The notes beneath the pieces are model-generated. The model was not told the DNA's origin. It saw nothing but the letters and a program-made list of their open reading frames with translations, and did not search any database. The translations under genes were made by a program, and so were the position numbers. From Promethearchaeota archaeon (GTDB lineage: Archaea > Asgardarchaeota > Lokiarchaeia > Sigyniarchaeales > SOKP01): a stretch of DNA of 36,173 nucleotides. Location: NCBI GenBank assembly GCA_019894955.1, contig JAGXNQ010000004.1, positions 11,966-48,138 on the forward strand, given 5' to 3'. Below are positions 17,748 through 27,369 of this stretch, piece after piece (the stretch's first letter is position 1; every line of letters starts with the position of its first letter).

Positions 17748-19151
17748 TTATATTATACTTCTATATATCATTTTACCTTTTGGAATATGATCATTCACTG
17801 AAATTTCAGATCCTCCTAAAATTATTTTCCATATCAAAACAGTGGTAGCCCTGTCTAAAGTGTTTGAATTTTCGAATGGAGTATAATTAGCTTTAGAAAC
17901 GAAGGATGCGGAATTTAAATGAGTAGATTTAATTTTTTCAATAATTAATAGATCAGCATCATAGCCTTCTTTAATGACTCCTTTCTTAAAAATACTAAAC
18001 TTATTAGCAGGATTTTCAGATGCTGCTTTTACGAAATATTCAATAGGTAAAAGGTTTTTAAAGACTTTGTCCAGAATTTTTAGCGGATAAGTTTCAAAAC
18101 CGGGAAAACCCGAAGGAGCTTTAAAAAACTGTTGAGATTTCTCTTTCAATGTATGTGGAGCATGATCAGTTCCTATAAACTCAATTTCTCCTTTTTTTAA
18201 TTTTCCGAAAAGGAACTCAACATCACTTTTTTTCCTCAGTGGAGGAAGTACTTTACCAAAACTCTCATTTTTTAATTCTATTTCTTGAGAAAGTAATAAA
18301 TGGTGAGGAGTCACTTCAAAAGAAACATCAAAATCTTTAGTTAGATTAGATAATAATTTATAGCTCTTTTCACAGCTGATATGACAAAAGTGAATTTTTG
18401 GAAGATTTTTACTCGGTGAATCATTATCATTAATAAATTTCTCATAATTAGTTAAGACGTATTTTACAAATCTAGCCTCATTTTCCTCGGGATAAAGTTC
18501 GTTATGAATTTTTAGGTATCTGACCTTTCCAGTTTTAATTTCTTGTCTTGTTTTATTTTTTATTTCTTCGGGTAAAGGATAATCAGCATGAATAAAAATT
18601 TGAATTCCATATTTAGCAGAAATTCTAAGGAGATCTAGTAAATTTTCTGGATCATTCCAATTAATATCACTTAAAGGTGATAAAGGATAGATTTTAAATC
18701 CAAACACTCCTAAGTCCAATATTTTTTTAATTTCCTTCTCATTAATGTTTTCAGGTACCCCAGAAATGAATCCTACATTATTATAAATATTATTTCGAGC
18801 TCGTTCCATCCATTTTTTAACTTGGTCTTCTGATATAGCAGGAGGTTTAGTGTTTGGCATATTCAATACGGTTGTTATTCCCGAAATCAACGCTGCTTTA
18901 GTCCCAGTTTGAAAAGTTTCTTTTTCCTGTTGTCCCATATCACGTAAATGGGAATGAATATCAATAATGCCTGGTAAAATTATTCTTTTTTCACAATCAA
19001 TCTCCACTACTTTTCTATTTTGAAATCTAATGTTTTCAAGTTTTTCTTCAGTTGGGAGTTTAATAATTGATTGAATTTTGCCTGATTGGATAAAAAGCGC
19101 TCCATCTATTAATTTATTTCCAGTATATATTTTCGCATTCTTTAAAATCAT
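17748..19151 (-). CDS. pyrC: Dihydroorotase
   Basis: 467 aa; GIIDIHSHLRDMGQQEKETFQTGTKAALISGITTVLNMPNTKP, HFCHIS, TDHAPHTLKEK. Confidence 0.9.
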   Translation of the reverse strand: MILKNAKIYTGNKLIDGALFIQSGKIQSIIKLPTEEKLENIRFQNRKVVEIDCEKRIILPGIIDIHSHLRDMGQQEKETFQTGTKAALISGITTVLNMPNTKPPAISEDQVKKWMERARNNIYNNVGFISGVPENINEKEIKKILDLGVFGFKIYPLSPLSDINWNDPENLLDLLRISAKYGIQIFIHADYPLPEEIKNKTRQEIKTGKVRYLKIHNELYPEENEARFVKYVLTNYEKFINDNDSPSKNLPKIHFCHISCEKSYKLLSNLTKDFDVSFEVTPHHLLLSQEIELKNESFGKVLPPLRKKSDVEFLFGKLKKGEIEFIGTDHAPHTLKEKSQQFFKAPSGFPGFETYPLKILDKVFKNLLPIEYFVKAASENPANKFSIFKKGVIKEGYDADLLIIEKIKSTHLNSASFVSKANYTPFENSNTLDRATTVLIWKIILGGSEISVNDHIPKGKMIYRSII

Positions 19152-19163
19152 TGGAAACGCTGT

Positions 19164-19799
19164 TTAACTTATAATTTTATTTTCTAAATCTATCAGATAA
19201 TTAATATATAATATTTTATTTTCTAAAGATTTTATTTCTGAAAAGTTTATTTGTATAATTTTGGTGGAGGAATTCAAATTTTCAAACAATCCTTTGACTA
19301 CTTTATCTTCTGATCCATTCCTAATAATAAAGAAATCTTGTGATGTGAAATTTTTATTGTTAAAATCATTTTGTAGATTTGTGCTTGTTGATTGACTTAT
19401 TAAAAAAATCCGCTCAAAGCTCATTTTTTCAATAAAATGAATAATATTTAGGGGATTTAATAATTTCATTGCATAAAAACCAGGAGTCGATCTCTCCCAT
19501 TTTTCAGTACTTGATGTGCTTGATTTTTCTAATACTTTTAATAATAGTAATGCTTGAGATCTTTCATCTGATCCTAAAAATCTTAGTTTAGATCCATCTA
19601 ATTTAATTAAAACGAGATCTGAATGAAAATATATGTATAAAACGTTATCCTTTCTTATTGAGTACGATAAACAAAAAAATTCTCGAATTCCTGAACATAA
19701 ATTATAGATATCAAGAGGAGTATTTCCTAAATCAATATCCTTCTTGCTATATTTAGTATAACTATTATTTAAAATTAAGAATGATACCAAATTTATCAT
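19164..19799 (-). CDS. TrmY-like SPOUT methyltransferase homologue (tRNA pseudouridine-54 N1-methyltransferase family), divergent
   Basis: LCSGIREFFCLSYSIRKDNVLYIYF...IKLDGSKLRFLGSDERSQALLLLKVLEK...WERSTPGFYAMKL follows the TrmY pattern; C-terminal SAM-binding motifs not preserved. Confidence 0.65.
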   Translation of the reverse strand: MINLVSFLILNNSYTKYSKKDIDLGNTPLDIYNLCSGIREFFCLSYSIRKDNVLYIYFHSDLVLIKLDGSKLRFLGSDERSQALLLLKVLEKSSTSSTEKWERSTPGFYAMKLLNPLNIIHFIEKMSFERIFLISQSTSTNLQNDFNNKNFTSQDFFIIRNGSEDKVVKGLFENLNSSTKIIQINFSEIKSLENKILYINYLIDLENKIIS

Positions 19800-19814
19800 T
19801 TATTCATTTTCATT

Positions 19815-21188
19815 TTAAAATTTAAAATCCTTTCCCAGTTTATTTAAAAAGGAAGGATCAATGTTTCCCAAACCAGGCATTCCTTTTCCTTTACCTTTTT
19901 TTTGCATTTGTAGGAATCTTTTCATAAATTTCTTCATCTGGTTGTATTGATCAAGCATTTTATTTATAGTTGAGTAATCTGTACCACTTCCAATTGCGAT
20001 CCTACGTTTTCTAGTCTTTTTAATTATTTTAGGGTCATCTTTTTCTGCTGAAGTCATTGAATTGAGTACTACCTCCCATCGTTCAAGATTTTTCTCTGCA
20101 TCTTCTTTTAGTACATCTGGGATATTACCGCCTCCCATCATTGTCAAAAGTTGCTTCATTTTTCCTACTTTCTTTATACTTTTTAATTGAAAATATAGAT
20201 CTTCCAATGTAAATTTTCCACGCATCATTCGCTTTTGCATATCAGGATCTATATCAACCTCTGCATCCTGTACCGCTTTGACTAACCCTTCTAAGTCCGG
20301 TTTTCCTAATAATGTTCCTACAAATTTTATTGGCTGGAATTCTTCCAATTCATCGATTTTTTCTCCAACACCTATAAATCTTATTGATATACCTGTAGCG
20401 GCACATGCTGATAGAGCCCCTCCACCTTTGGCGCTCCCATCTAATTTAGTGACTATAATGCTTCCAATTTTTGTAGAATTCGAAAACGCTTCTGCTTGAA
20501 GAGAAGCTTGCTGACCCAAAGTCCCATCAATGACCAGAATGACTTCGTTGGGTTTTAAGGCGCTTTCAATTTGGGTCATCTCTTTCATGAGATCCTTTTC
20601 TTCCTTATGACGTCCGGCTGTATCAACAAGAATTATATCGTGTCCATCATTTATTGCTTTTTTACTTTCTCTCACTGCTAGTTTAATAGCATTTTTCTCT
20701 GTAGGATTTCCATAACACTTAATACCGACTTGATTAGACAATTGAACTAGCTGCTCATAAGCACCAGGTCTCCATGTATCAGTGGTGACCGATGCAACCT
20801 TATAGCCTTTACTTTTATAATGTCGAGCTAACTTCCCAATAGTTGTAGTTTTTCCCGAGCCTTGAATTCCAACAAGTAAAATCACGTTATGTTTTCCTGA
20901 TTTTATTCTTATTGGTGCGACCTTTCCTCCGAGAACGTTGATCAGTTGATCGTGGACTAATTTGATTAAAAAATCTTTTCTTTGAGCACGTTTAAGGGTG
21001 GTATTCATTGCTTCTTTTTTAATGCTTTCTGTCATCTTAAAGACTAATTCTACTTTTACATCAGCTTGAAGCAAGCTACGTTGTAATTCTTGTATGAGGG
21101 CATTTATTGCTTCTTTATCCACTTGTGGTAGTCTTCTTATTTTCCGTAAAGCATTATCTAGGGATCTACCAAGTTGCTCTAAAACCAT
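19815..21188 (-). CDS. srp54: Signal recognition particle 54 kDa protein
   Basis: VGIQGSGKTTTIGKLA, DTWRPGAYEQL, DTAGRHKEEKDLM, TKLDGSAKGGGAL, GVGEKIDELEEF; M-domain with GSGTDYSTINKMLDQYNQMKKFMK. ATG 21188 preferred over 21206. Confidence 0.96.
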   Translation of the reverse strand: MVLEQLGRSLDNALRKIRRLPQVDKEAINALIQELQRSLLQADVKVELVFKMTESIKKEAMNTTLKRAQRKDFLIKLVHDQLINVLGGKVAPIRIKSGKHNVILLVGIQGSGKTTTIGKLARHYKSKGYKVASVTTDTWRPGAYEQLVQLSNQVGIKCYGNPTEKNAIKLAVRESKKAINDGHDIILVDTAGRHKEEKDLMKEMTQIESALKPNEVILVIDGTLGQQASLQAEAFSNSTKIGSIIVTKLDGSAKGGGALSACAATGISIRFIGVGEKIDELEEFQPIKFVGTLLGKPDLEGLVKAVQDAEVDIDPDMQKRMMRGKFTLEDLYFQLKSIKKVGKMKQLLTMMGGGNIPDVLKEDAEKNLERWEVVLNSMTSAEKDDPKIIKKTRKRRIAIGSGTDYSTINKMLDQYNQMKKFMKRFLQMQKKGKGKGMPGLGNIDPSFLNKLGKDFKF

Positions 21189-21393
21189 TATAGAATCATA
21201 ACTCACGTTTTTTATTCTTAATATATTTAAATCCTTGATATTATAAAATCCTTATTTAATATATCTGATTATTAGACCATCATAAAAATTTAAAAAGTTA
21301 AACAAATAATAATTTTTAAAAAACTTATTTTAGAATAATCATATTATAGAATATCAGAAGAAAAAAAACAAATTTTAAAAATGATTGGAGAAA

Positions 21394-21401
21394 AGGTGAT
21401 C
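21394..21401 (+). promoter_or_regulatory. Shine-Dalgarno-like AGGTGATC upstream of aIF5A
   Basis: aggtgatc 9 nt before ATG 21411. Confidence 0.55.
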
Positions 21402-21410
21402 TAACAAAAA

Positions 21411-21839
21411 ATGTCAATAAGACGTACTGAGATTCAGAAATTAAAATCGGGTCAATATATTATGATCGATGAGGAACCTTGCATGATTAAAGGCACAGAA
21501 AGAAGTAAATCTGGTAAGCACGGACACGCGAAAGTAAGAGTCGTTGCCGTGGGAGTTTTTGATAATAATAAAAGATCCATTACTGTTCCATCAGGTCATT
21601 TAATGGAAGTACCAGAAATTATAAAAGATAATGCTCAGATTAATTTTATTGAAGATACTCTGGTCAATGTAATGAATCTCGAGACTTATGAATCGGTGGA
21701 TGTTGCTTGGCCCAAAGACGAGGAAATGATATCAAAATTAAAGGAGTTACAAGCAGATCCAGCAAAGATGTCAGGTGCACAAGTAGAGTATTGGCAACTT
21801 GCAGGGAAATCATTAATTAATAGAGTTATCATAAATTAA
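21411..21839 (+). CDS. Translation initiation factor aIF5A (eIF5A)
   Basis: 142 aa; LKSGQYIMIDEEPCMIKGTERSKSGKHGHAKVRVVAVGVFD, including the hypusine-loop SGKHGHAK. Confidence 0.95.
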   Translation: MSIRRTEIQKLKSGQYIMIDEEPCMIKGTERSKSGKHGHAKVRVVAVGVFDNNKRSITVPSGHLMEVPEIIKDNAQINFIEDTLVNVMNLETYESVDVAWPKDEEMISKLKELQADPAKMSGAQVEYWQLAGKSLINRVIIN

Positions 21840-21924
21840 ACATATCCAAGTATATACTTTATTTTTATTAATTCAATCAAATTTTGTTAATTGAGTTTCA
21901 TAATCCGATTTAATCTTGAGTTAG

Positions 21925-22854
21925 ATGGAGAAAAAAGCTATAAGTTTAGCGTGTAGGATGGATTCGGAAAGAGCAATCAAATTAATTAAGAGTATTTTTG
22001 AATTCTTGATAAAAAAGGGTGAAATAGTACATTTAGAAACTAGAATAGCACCTAAAATCTTACCTCATAATGGCATGGATCTCAAAGAGATGACAGCAGA
22101 AAATACAAAATTTATAATTTCTGCTGGAGGTGATGGTACAGTATTGAGAGTAGCTAGTAGTTTATCGCAAAGAAACCCTCCTCCAATTTTAGGAGTAAAT
22201 ATTGGTTCTATCGGCTTTTTAGATGAAACAAATGAAGGAACAGTGTTTAATGATTTAATTAAAGTATTGAATGGTAATTATATAATTGAAACTTGCTCTA
22301 AAATAGCAGCATACATTGTTAGAGAATCCGATGAGATAAAGCTTACTAATGCCTTAAATGAGATCTTAATAGTATCAGCAAAAAGTTCTAAAGTACTCTT
22401 AGTCTCTGTAAAAATCAATGGTACTTACTTAAATAGAAGCTATTTGGATGGTGTTATAATTTCAACTGCTGTAGGGTCAACAGCTTATAATTTAAGCGCG
22501 GGGGGTGCAATTGTTGATCCTTCACTAGATATAATGGAATTAACTCCCATTAATAGTTTTGCCAGATCTGGTCTTAAACCCATCATTCTTCCTATTGATA
22601 GTGAAATCGAAATTAAATTGCTAAGACCACGGTTAAACGCAAAAATCGTTATTGACGGTCAGAGAACATTTAAAAAAATACAACCTAATACAGTAATCAA
22701 GATTCGCAAGTCTAATTCTCATACCAAATTTATACGTTTATCTAGAGATCTTAGCACTAATTACATAAACCGATTAAGAAAAAAAATTATAAATACAGTA
22801 AGGGTTCCTCTTGATGATAGCCCAGAGTCTGAAGAGGAATTCTCCTCTCCATAA
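21925..22854 (+). CDS. NAD(+) kinase
   Basis: 309 aa; SAGGDGTVLRVASS, GVNIGSIGFLDE, DGVIISTAVGSTAYNLSAGGAIVDPSL. Confidence 0.93.
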   Translation: MEKKAISLACRMDSERAIKLIKSIFEFLIKKGEIVHLETRIAPKILPHNGMDLKEMTAENTKFIISAGGDGTVLRVASSLSQRNPPPILGVNIGSIGFLDETNEGTVFNDLIKVLNGNYIIETCSKIAAYIVRESDEIKLTNALNEILIVSAKSSKVLLVSVKINGTYLNRSYLDGVIISTAVGSTAYNLSAGGAIVDPSLDIMELTPINSFARSGLKPIILPIDSEIEIKLLRPRLNAKIVIDGQRTFKKIQPNTVIKIRKSNSHTKFIRLSRDLSTNYINRLRKKIINTVRVPLDDSPESEEEFSSP

Positions 22855-23043
22855 TTGACACACTTAAAGTATGTGAAATTGTTATTTCAATAAAGAAATA
22901 TATTCTAAGATTTTAGTGGTGAGTGAAATGAACTCGTCTACTTCAAAGTTTTGAATAAAAGGTAGTTTAATTATGAAAGATTCTTATTATTTTAGTAGCG
23001 AAGGCTATTGATGAACCTCATAAATAAAAAATGTAGATAAACG

Positions 23044-23583
23044 ATGAATCAGAAGAAGAGTTCAATTCTAATTTTTGATACTAATATATTTCTCAAAGGT
23101 ATTGATATTAACTTGTTTCCAAACAAGATATATACAACCCCAGATATTATTAATGAGATTGAAGTTATAAGATATGAAGCTCGTAATCGGAATATTATCA
23201 ATAGAATACACGCGGCTATCGAGAGTAGGAAGCTAATTATTAAAAGTCCTTCTGAAAAATATGTTTACCATGCAAAAACTATTGCAAAAAATACGGGAGA
23301 TTTAAAAGCGCTATCTGATCAAGATTACAGTGTTGTAGCCTTAGCTTTAGAACTAATGAATTCTTTTGAGGTTGAACTCTTCACAAATGATTATTCAATC
23401 CAAAACCTCTGTCATGAACTAAATATTTCTGTAAGATCCTTATTTATAAATGGAATTGAACGCCAAATTATATTCGAAATTTATTGTCCTCATTGTCAAA
23501 CTATACATAAAAGCGAAAAATTAAACGAAATATGTGAAGTGTGTGGTTCTCGATTTAAACGGAGACCTAAAAAGGATTTTTAA
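23044..23583 (+). CDS. Nob1-like endoribonuclease (PIN domain + zinc ribbon)
   Basis: 179 aa; LIFDTNIFLKGID, TTPDIINEIE, LSDQDYSVVALALEL, FTNDYSIQN; CPHC...CEVCG zinc ribbon. Confidence 0.88.
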   Translation: MNQKKSSILIFDTNIFLKGIDINLFPNKIYTTPDIINEIEVIRYEARNRNIINRIHAAIESRKLIIKSPSEKYVYHAKTIAKNTGDLKALSDQDYSVVALALELMNSFEVELFTNDYSIQNLCHELNISVRSLFINGIERQIIFEIYCPHCQTIHKSEKLNEICEVCGSRFKRRPKKDF

Positions 23584-23595
23584 AATTAAATGGTG

Positions 23596-23611
23596 GAAAA
23601 TATATATAAAC
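23596..23611 (+). promoter_or_regulatory. Candidate TATA box for FEN1
   Basis: aaaaatatatataaac about 40-55 nt upstream of ATG 23652. Confidence 0.3.
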
Positions 23612-23651
23612 ATACCTACTCATATATTGAAATTAAAGAGAAGATGACTAA

Positions 23652-24701
23652 ATGGGAATCAAGATAAATGAATTAGTAAAAGATGTACGGAAAACTATCT
23701 CTTTTGAAAATCTATTAAATAAAAAAATAAGTATTGATGCATTTAACTCTATCTACCAATTTTTAGCTATTATTCGTCAAAGAGATGGCACTTCACTTAT
23801 GGATTTAGAAGGAAATGTGACTTCTCATTTATCAGGATTATTCTATCGAAATATTAAGTTCTTAGAATATAATATTAAACCCATTTATGTATTTGATGGA
23901 AAGCCTCCTGAATTGAAACTCAATACTATCAATGAAAGGCGAAAAATTAAAGCAGCTGCTAAAGAAAAAATGATTGAAGCACAAGAGAGCGAAGATTTTA
24001 AAGAAGCAAGGAAATTTGCTCAATTAACATCCAAATTGGATAGTAATATGATTGAAGAAAGTAAATTGTTGCTGAAACACATGGGAATCCCCGTAGTTGA
24101 CGCTCCTTCAGAAGGGGAAGCACAATCTGCTTATTTAGTAAATAGAGGAGATGCTTGGGCAAGTGCATCTCAAGATTATGATACTTTACTATTTGGAAGT
24201 GAACGATTTCTACGAAATTTTAGTGTAAACCGCAGTAAAAAGGTACGTGATACGACTATTTCCTTAGATATCGAATATATCTCTCTCTCTAAATTTTTGG
24301 ATAATTTAGGAATTACACGTGAACAACTTATAGATATGGGAATCTTAATCGGAACAGATTTTTTCCCAGGAATTAAAGGAATAGGTCAACATAAAGCATT
24401 TGATTTGATAAAAAAACATGAATCTTTGGAAAATATGCTCAAGAATAACGTGCAAGTATCTGGAAAGCAATTAAATATCGATATAGAATTAGTCAACCGT
24501 GTTAAAGAGATATTTTTGAGACCAAAAATTAATCCTGATTATCCAAAAATTACATGGAGAAAAGTAGATTATGATAAATTAGAGGAACTTTTGGTAGAAA
24601 AACATAATTTTTCTAAAAACAGAGTTGTTAGTGCTATTAAAAAATTAAGGGATTTAGATTCAGATAAAAAACAAATATCTTTGGATAGTTTTTTCAAATA
24701 A
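23652..24701 (+). CDS. fen: Flap endonuclease 1
   Basis: 349 aa; ISIDAFNSIYQFLA, YVFDGKPPELK, DAPSEGEAQSAYLV, ASQDYDTLLFG, GTDFFPGIKGIG; C-terminal PIP box QISLDSFFK. Confidence 0.96.
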   Translation: MGIKINELVKDVRKTISFENLLNKKISIDAFNSIYQFLAIIRQRDGTSLMDLEGNVTSHLSGLFYRNIKFLEYNIKPIYVFDGKPPELKLNTINERRKIKAAAKEKMIEAQESEDFKEARKFAQLTSKLDSNMIEESKLLLKHMGIPVVDAPSEGEAQSAYLVNRGDAWASASQDYDTLLFGSERFLRNFSVNRSKKVRDTTISLDIEYISLSKFLDNLGITREQLIDMGILIGTDFFPGIKGIGQHKAFDLIKKHESLENMLKNNVQVSGKQLNIDIELVNRVKEIFLRPKINPDYPKITWRKVDYDKLEELLVEKHNFSKNRVVSAIKKLRDLDSDKKQISLDSFFK

Positions 24702-24779
24702 AAAAGTATGATAAAATAGAAAAATTTTTACAAATTCATTGATTATTAAAATAAACTATTAAAAAAGAATTGATCGAAG

Positions 24780-27011
24780 ATGTCAGCAAAAGACAATCAA
24801 AATGGGAAAGATGAAAAAACATTACAAAATTTAACTTTAAGAGTTCAAAAAGCAAAAAAGAGAGATATTGGGAGGAATATCATTAGAATTGATACCCTTA
24901 CCATGGAGAAATTACTGATTAAAACTGGTGATGTTATTTCATTATATGGAAAAAAAGAAAGTGCTGGAATCGCATGGCCTAGTTATCCTCAAGATAGTGG
25001 TTTAGGAATAATTAGAATCGATTCCAGATTACGGAAAAATACAGATACGAGTATTGATGATACCATTGAAATTCGGAAGGTCAAAGCAGTGCCAGCTCAA
25101 AATATTGTATTAGCACCCTACAATGTAAAAATTAGAACAAATCCCCGTTTTGAAAATTTCGTAAAGAGGCGCTTAAATAATTATCCCATAACTATTGATG
25201 ATTTCATATATATTTCTATAGGAATTAGTAGAGAAATTGCTTTTAAGGTCATAAGCATGAGACCGAATGGTGTGTGTTTGATTAAACCCGAAACGCAACT
25301 TCATATCAGTGAAGTTGTTACAGAAGATGAAGAACGAGGATCTGAATATCTTACTTATGAAGATGTGGGTGGTTTAGATAGAGAAATTGAACGAGTGAGA
25401 GAGATGGTTGAACTACCTCTTAGACATCCTTCTTTATTTAAAAGATTAGGTATTGATCCTCCAAAAGGAGTTTTATTAAGAGGTCCTCCGGGTTGTGGTA
25501 AAACTTTATTAGCTAGAGCTGTTGCGAATGAAAGTGAGGCTCATTTTATATCTATTAATGGTCCTGAAATAATGAGTAAATTTTATGGTGAATCGGAAAA
25601 AAAATTACGTAAGCTTTTTGAAGAAGCTGAAGACAAAAGTCCTTCGATTATATTTATTGATGAAATTGATGCAATTGCTCCTAAAAGAGAAACAGTAACA
25701 GGAGAAGTTGAACGTAGAGTTGTTGCTCAGTTGCTTGCATTAATGGACGGTCTTCATGGTAGAGGAAAAGTTATTGTAATTGGAGCTACAAATAGACCCA
25801 ATAGCTTAGATTCTGCTCTCAGGCGACCAGGAAGATTTGATCGTGAGATTGAAATAAAAGTACCAAATGAAAAGGGGAGACGGGAAATTTTTATGATACA
25901 CACAAGAAATATGCCCTTAGAAAAGAAGATTCAACTGAAAGAATTTGCTAATATCACTCATGGTTTTGTAGGAGCAGACATTTCAGCTGTTTGCAGAGAA
26001 GCAGCCATGTCATCAATGAGACGATATTTACCTCAAATAAATTTGGAGTCTGAAACTATAGATCCCGAATTATTAGAACAAATAAGTGTTACGCAGGAAG
26101 ATTTTGAAAATGCGATGAAAGAGGTTTTACCATCAGGGATCCGAGAGGTTTATGTAGAAATTCCAAATGTAAGTTGGGATCAAATTGGGGGATTAGAAGA
26201 TTTAAAACAAAAGTTGATAGAGTCAGTAGATTGGCCTTTATCTCACCCTAATATATTCGTTAAAATGGGAATTAGTCCTCCAAAGGGAATATTGCTTTAT
26301 GGTCCACCTGGATGTGGAAAGACGCTTCTCGCAAGAGCAGTTGCTAATGAAAGTAAAGCTAATTTCATTTCTGTCAAGGGTCCAGAACTTTTATCAAAAT
26401 TCGTGGGAGAAAGTGAAAAAGCAATTCGAGAAGTCTTTCGAATGGCAAAATTAGCAGCACCCTGTATTATTTTTTTTGATGAATTTGACGCCATCGCACC
26501 AAGCAGGGGTAGGTACACTTCAGATTCGGGAGTATCAGAAAAAGTATTATCTCAATTCCTGACTGAATTAGATGGTTTAGAAATTAAAAAAGATATTTTA
26601 GTGATTGCTGCTACAAATCGTCCAGATATTTTAGATCCTGCCTTAATTAGACCTGGAAGGATAGATCGAATCTTATTGGTTCCTCCTCCAGATGAAGCAG
26701 GGATTGAGGCAATTTTAAAGATATTTACAGAAAAAATGCCTCTTGCAAGTGACGTAACTATTAAAAAGTTAAAAGAAAAACTTAAGGGATTTTCTGGAGC
26801 TGATATAGAAACTTTGTGTCGAGAAGCTGCAATGACTGCACTAAGGGAAAATATGCGGGCTAAAAAAGTAACTTTAGAACATTTTAAGAAGGCTAGAAAT
26901 ATAACTAACCCAAGTATCTCAGCAGAAATGATCAAGTGGTACACTCAATTTGGAGAAAAACTCAAAAGTCGAATTATTGAGCAATCAAAAGAAGATAGAT
27001 TGTTTGTATAA
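24780..27011 (+). CDS. Cdc48/VAT-type AAA+ ATPase (two AAA domains)
   Basis: 743 aa; two Walker [19 protein letters not shown], Walker [13 protein letters not shown] / [13 protein letters not shown]-terminal Cdc48 N domain. Confidence 0.96.
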   Translation: MSAKDNQNGKDEKTLQNLTLRVQKAKKRDIGRNIIRIDTLTMEKLLIKTGDVISLYGKKESAGIAWPSYPQDSGLGIIRIDSRLRKNTDTSIDDTIEIRKVKAVPAQNIVLAPYNVKIRTNPRFENFVKRRLNNYPITIDDFIYISIGISREIAFKVISMRPNGVCLIKPETQLHISEVVTEDEERGSEYLTYEDVGGLDREIERVREMVELPLRHPSLFKRLGIDPPKGVLLRGPPGCGKTLLARAVANESEAHFISINGPEIMSKFYGESEKKLRKLFEEAEDKSPSIIFIDEIDAIAPKRETVTGEVERRVVAQLLALMDGLHGRGKVIVIGATNRPNSLDSALRRPGRFDREIEIKVPNEKGRREIFMIHTRNMPLEKKIQLKEFANITHGFVGADISAVCREAAMSSMRRYLPQINLESETIDPELLEQISVTQEDFENAMKEVLPSGIREVYVEIPNVSWDQIGGLEDLKQKLIESVDWPLSHPNIFVKMGISPPKGILLYGPPGCGKTLLARAVANESKANFISVKGPELLSKFVGESEKAIREVFRMAKLAAPCIIFFDEFDAIAPSRGRYTSDSGVSEKVLSQFLTELDGLEIKKDILVIAATNRPDILDPALIRPGRIDRILLVPPPDEAGIEAILKIFTEKMPLASDVTIKKLKEKLKGFSGADIETLCREAAMTALRENMRAKKVTLEHFKKARNITNPSISAEMIKWYTQFGEKLKSRIIEQSKEDRLFV

Positions 27012-27150
27012 TATTCACAAACTTAATTTAAAATCCAATACTTATTTACATACTTATTTACATTCTATTTCTATTTAAAATAAAAGGTGTTATGATATCG
27101 AATCAAATCGCTGGAATCAAAAGCCCATCGTCAACTCTATTATTGAGATC

Positions 27151-27369
27151 TTGATAGAAAATAGGGGTGAAATCCTTGATAAACGGTTGGAAGAACTTTT
27201 AAAAAAGGAGTTCCCTTATGTCAACAGTCTGCAACTTGAAGAATTATTCATGAAACTCGAAAGTAGAAATATAATTAATCTATTTAGAGTCTCAAAGAAC
27301 AAAAATATGATTGTTCTTAATAAGAGGAATCAAGAGATTAGAGAAGAAGTGATGGAAAAGTTAAAATAA
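27151..27369 (+). CDS. Small hypothetical protein, possibly winged-helix-like
   Basis: 72 aa from TTG; helical, charged. Frame is open further upstream without an obvious ATG; overlaps the convergent HerA gene by 9 bp. Confidence 0.4.
   Translation: MIENRGEILDKRLEELLKKEFPYVNSLQLEELFMKLESRNIINLFRVSKNKNMIVLNKRNQEIREEVMEKLK

Noticed and set aside
22855-23043. About 190-nt gap between NAD kinase and Nob1, considered as a C/D-box sRNA
   Set aside because: A ttgatga C-box-like string is present but no convincing CTGA D box or C'/D' pair; insufficient support.
26297-26944. Two minus-strand ORFs within the Cdc48 gene
   Set aside because: Mirror reading of conserved AAA+ coding sequence; spurious.
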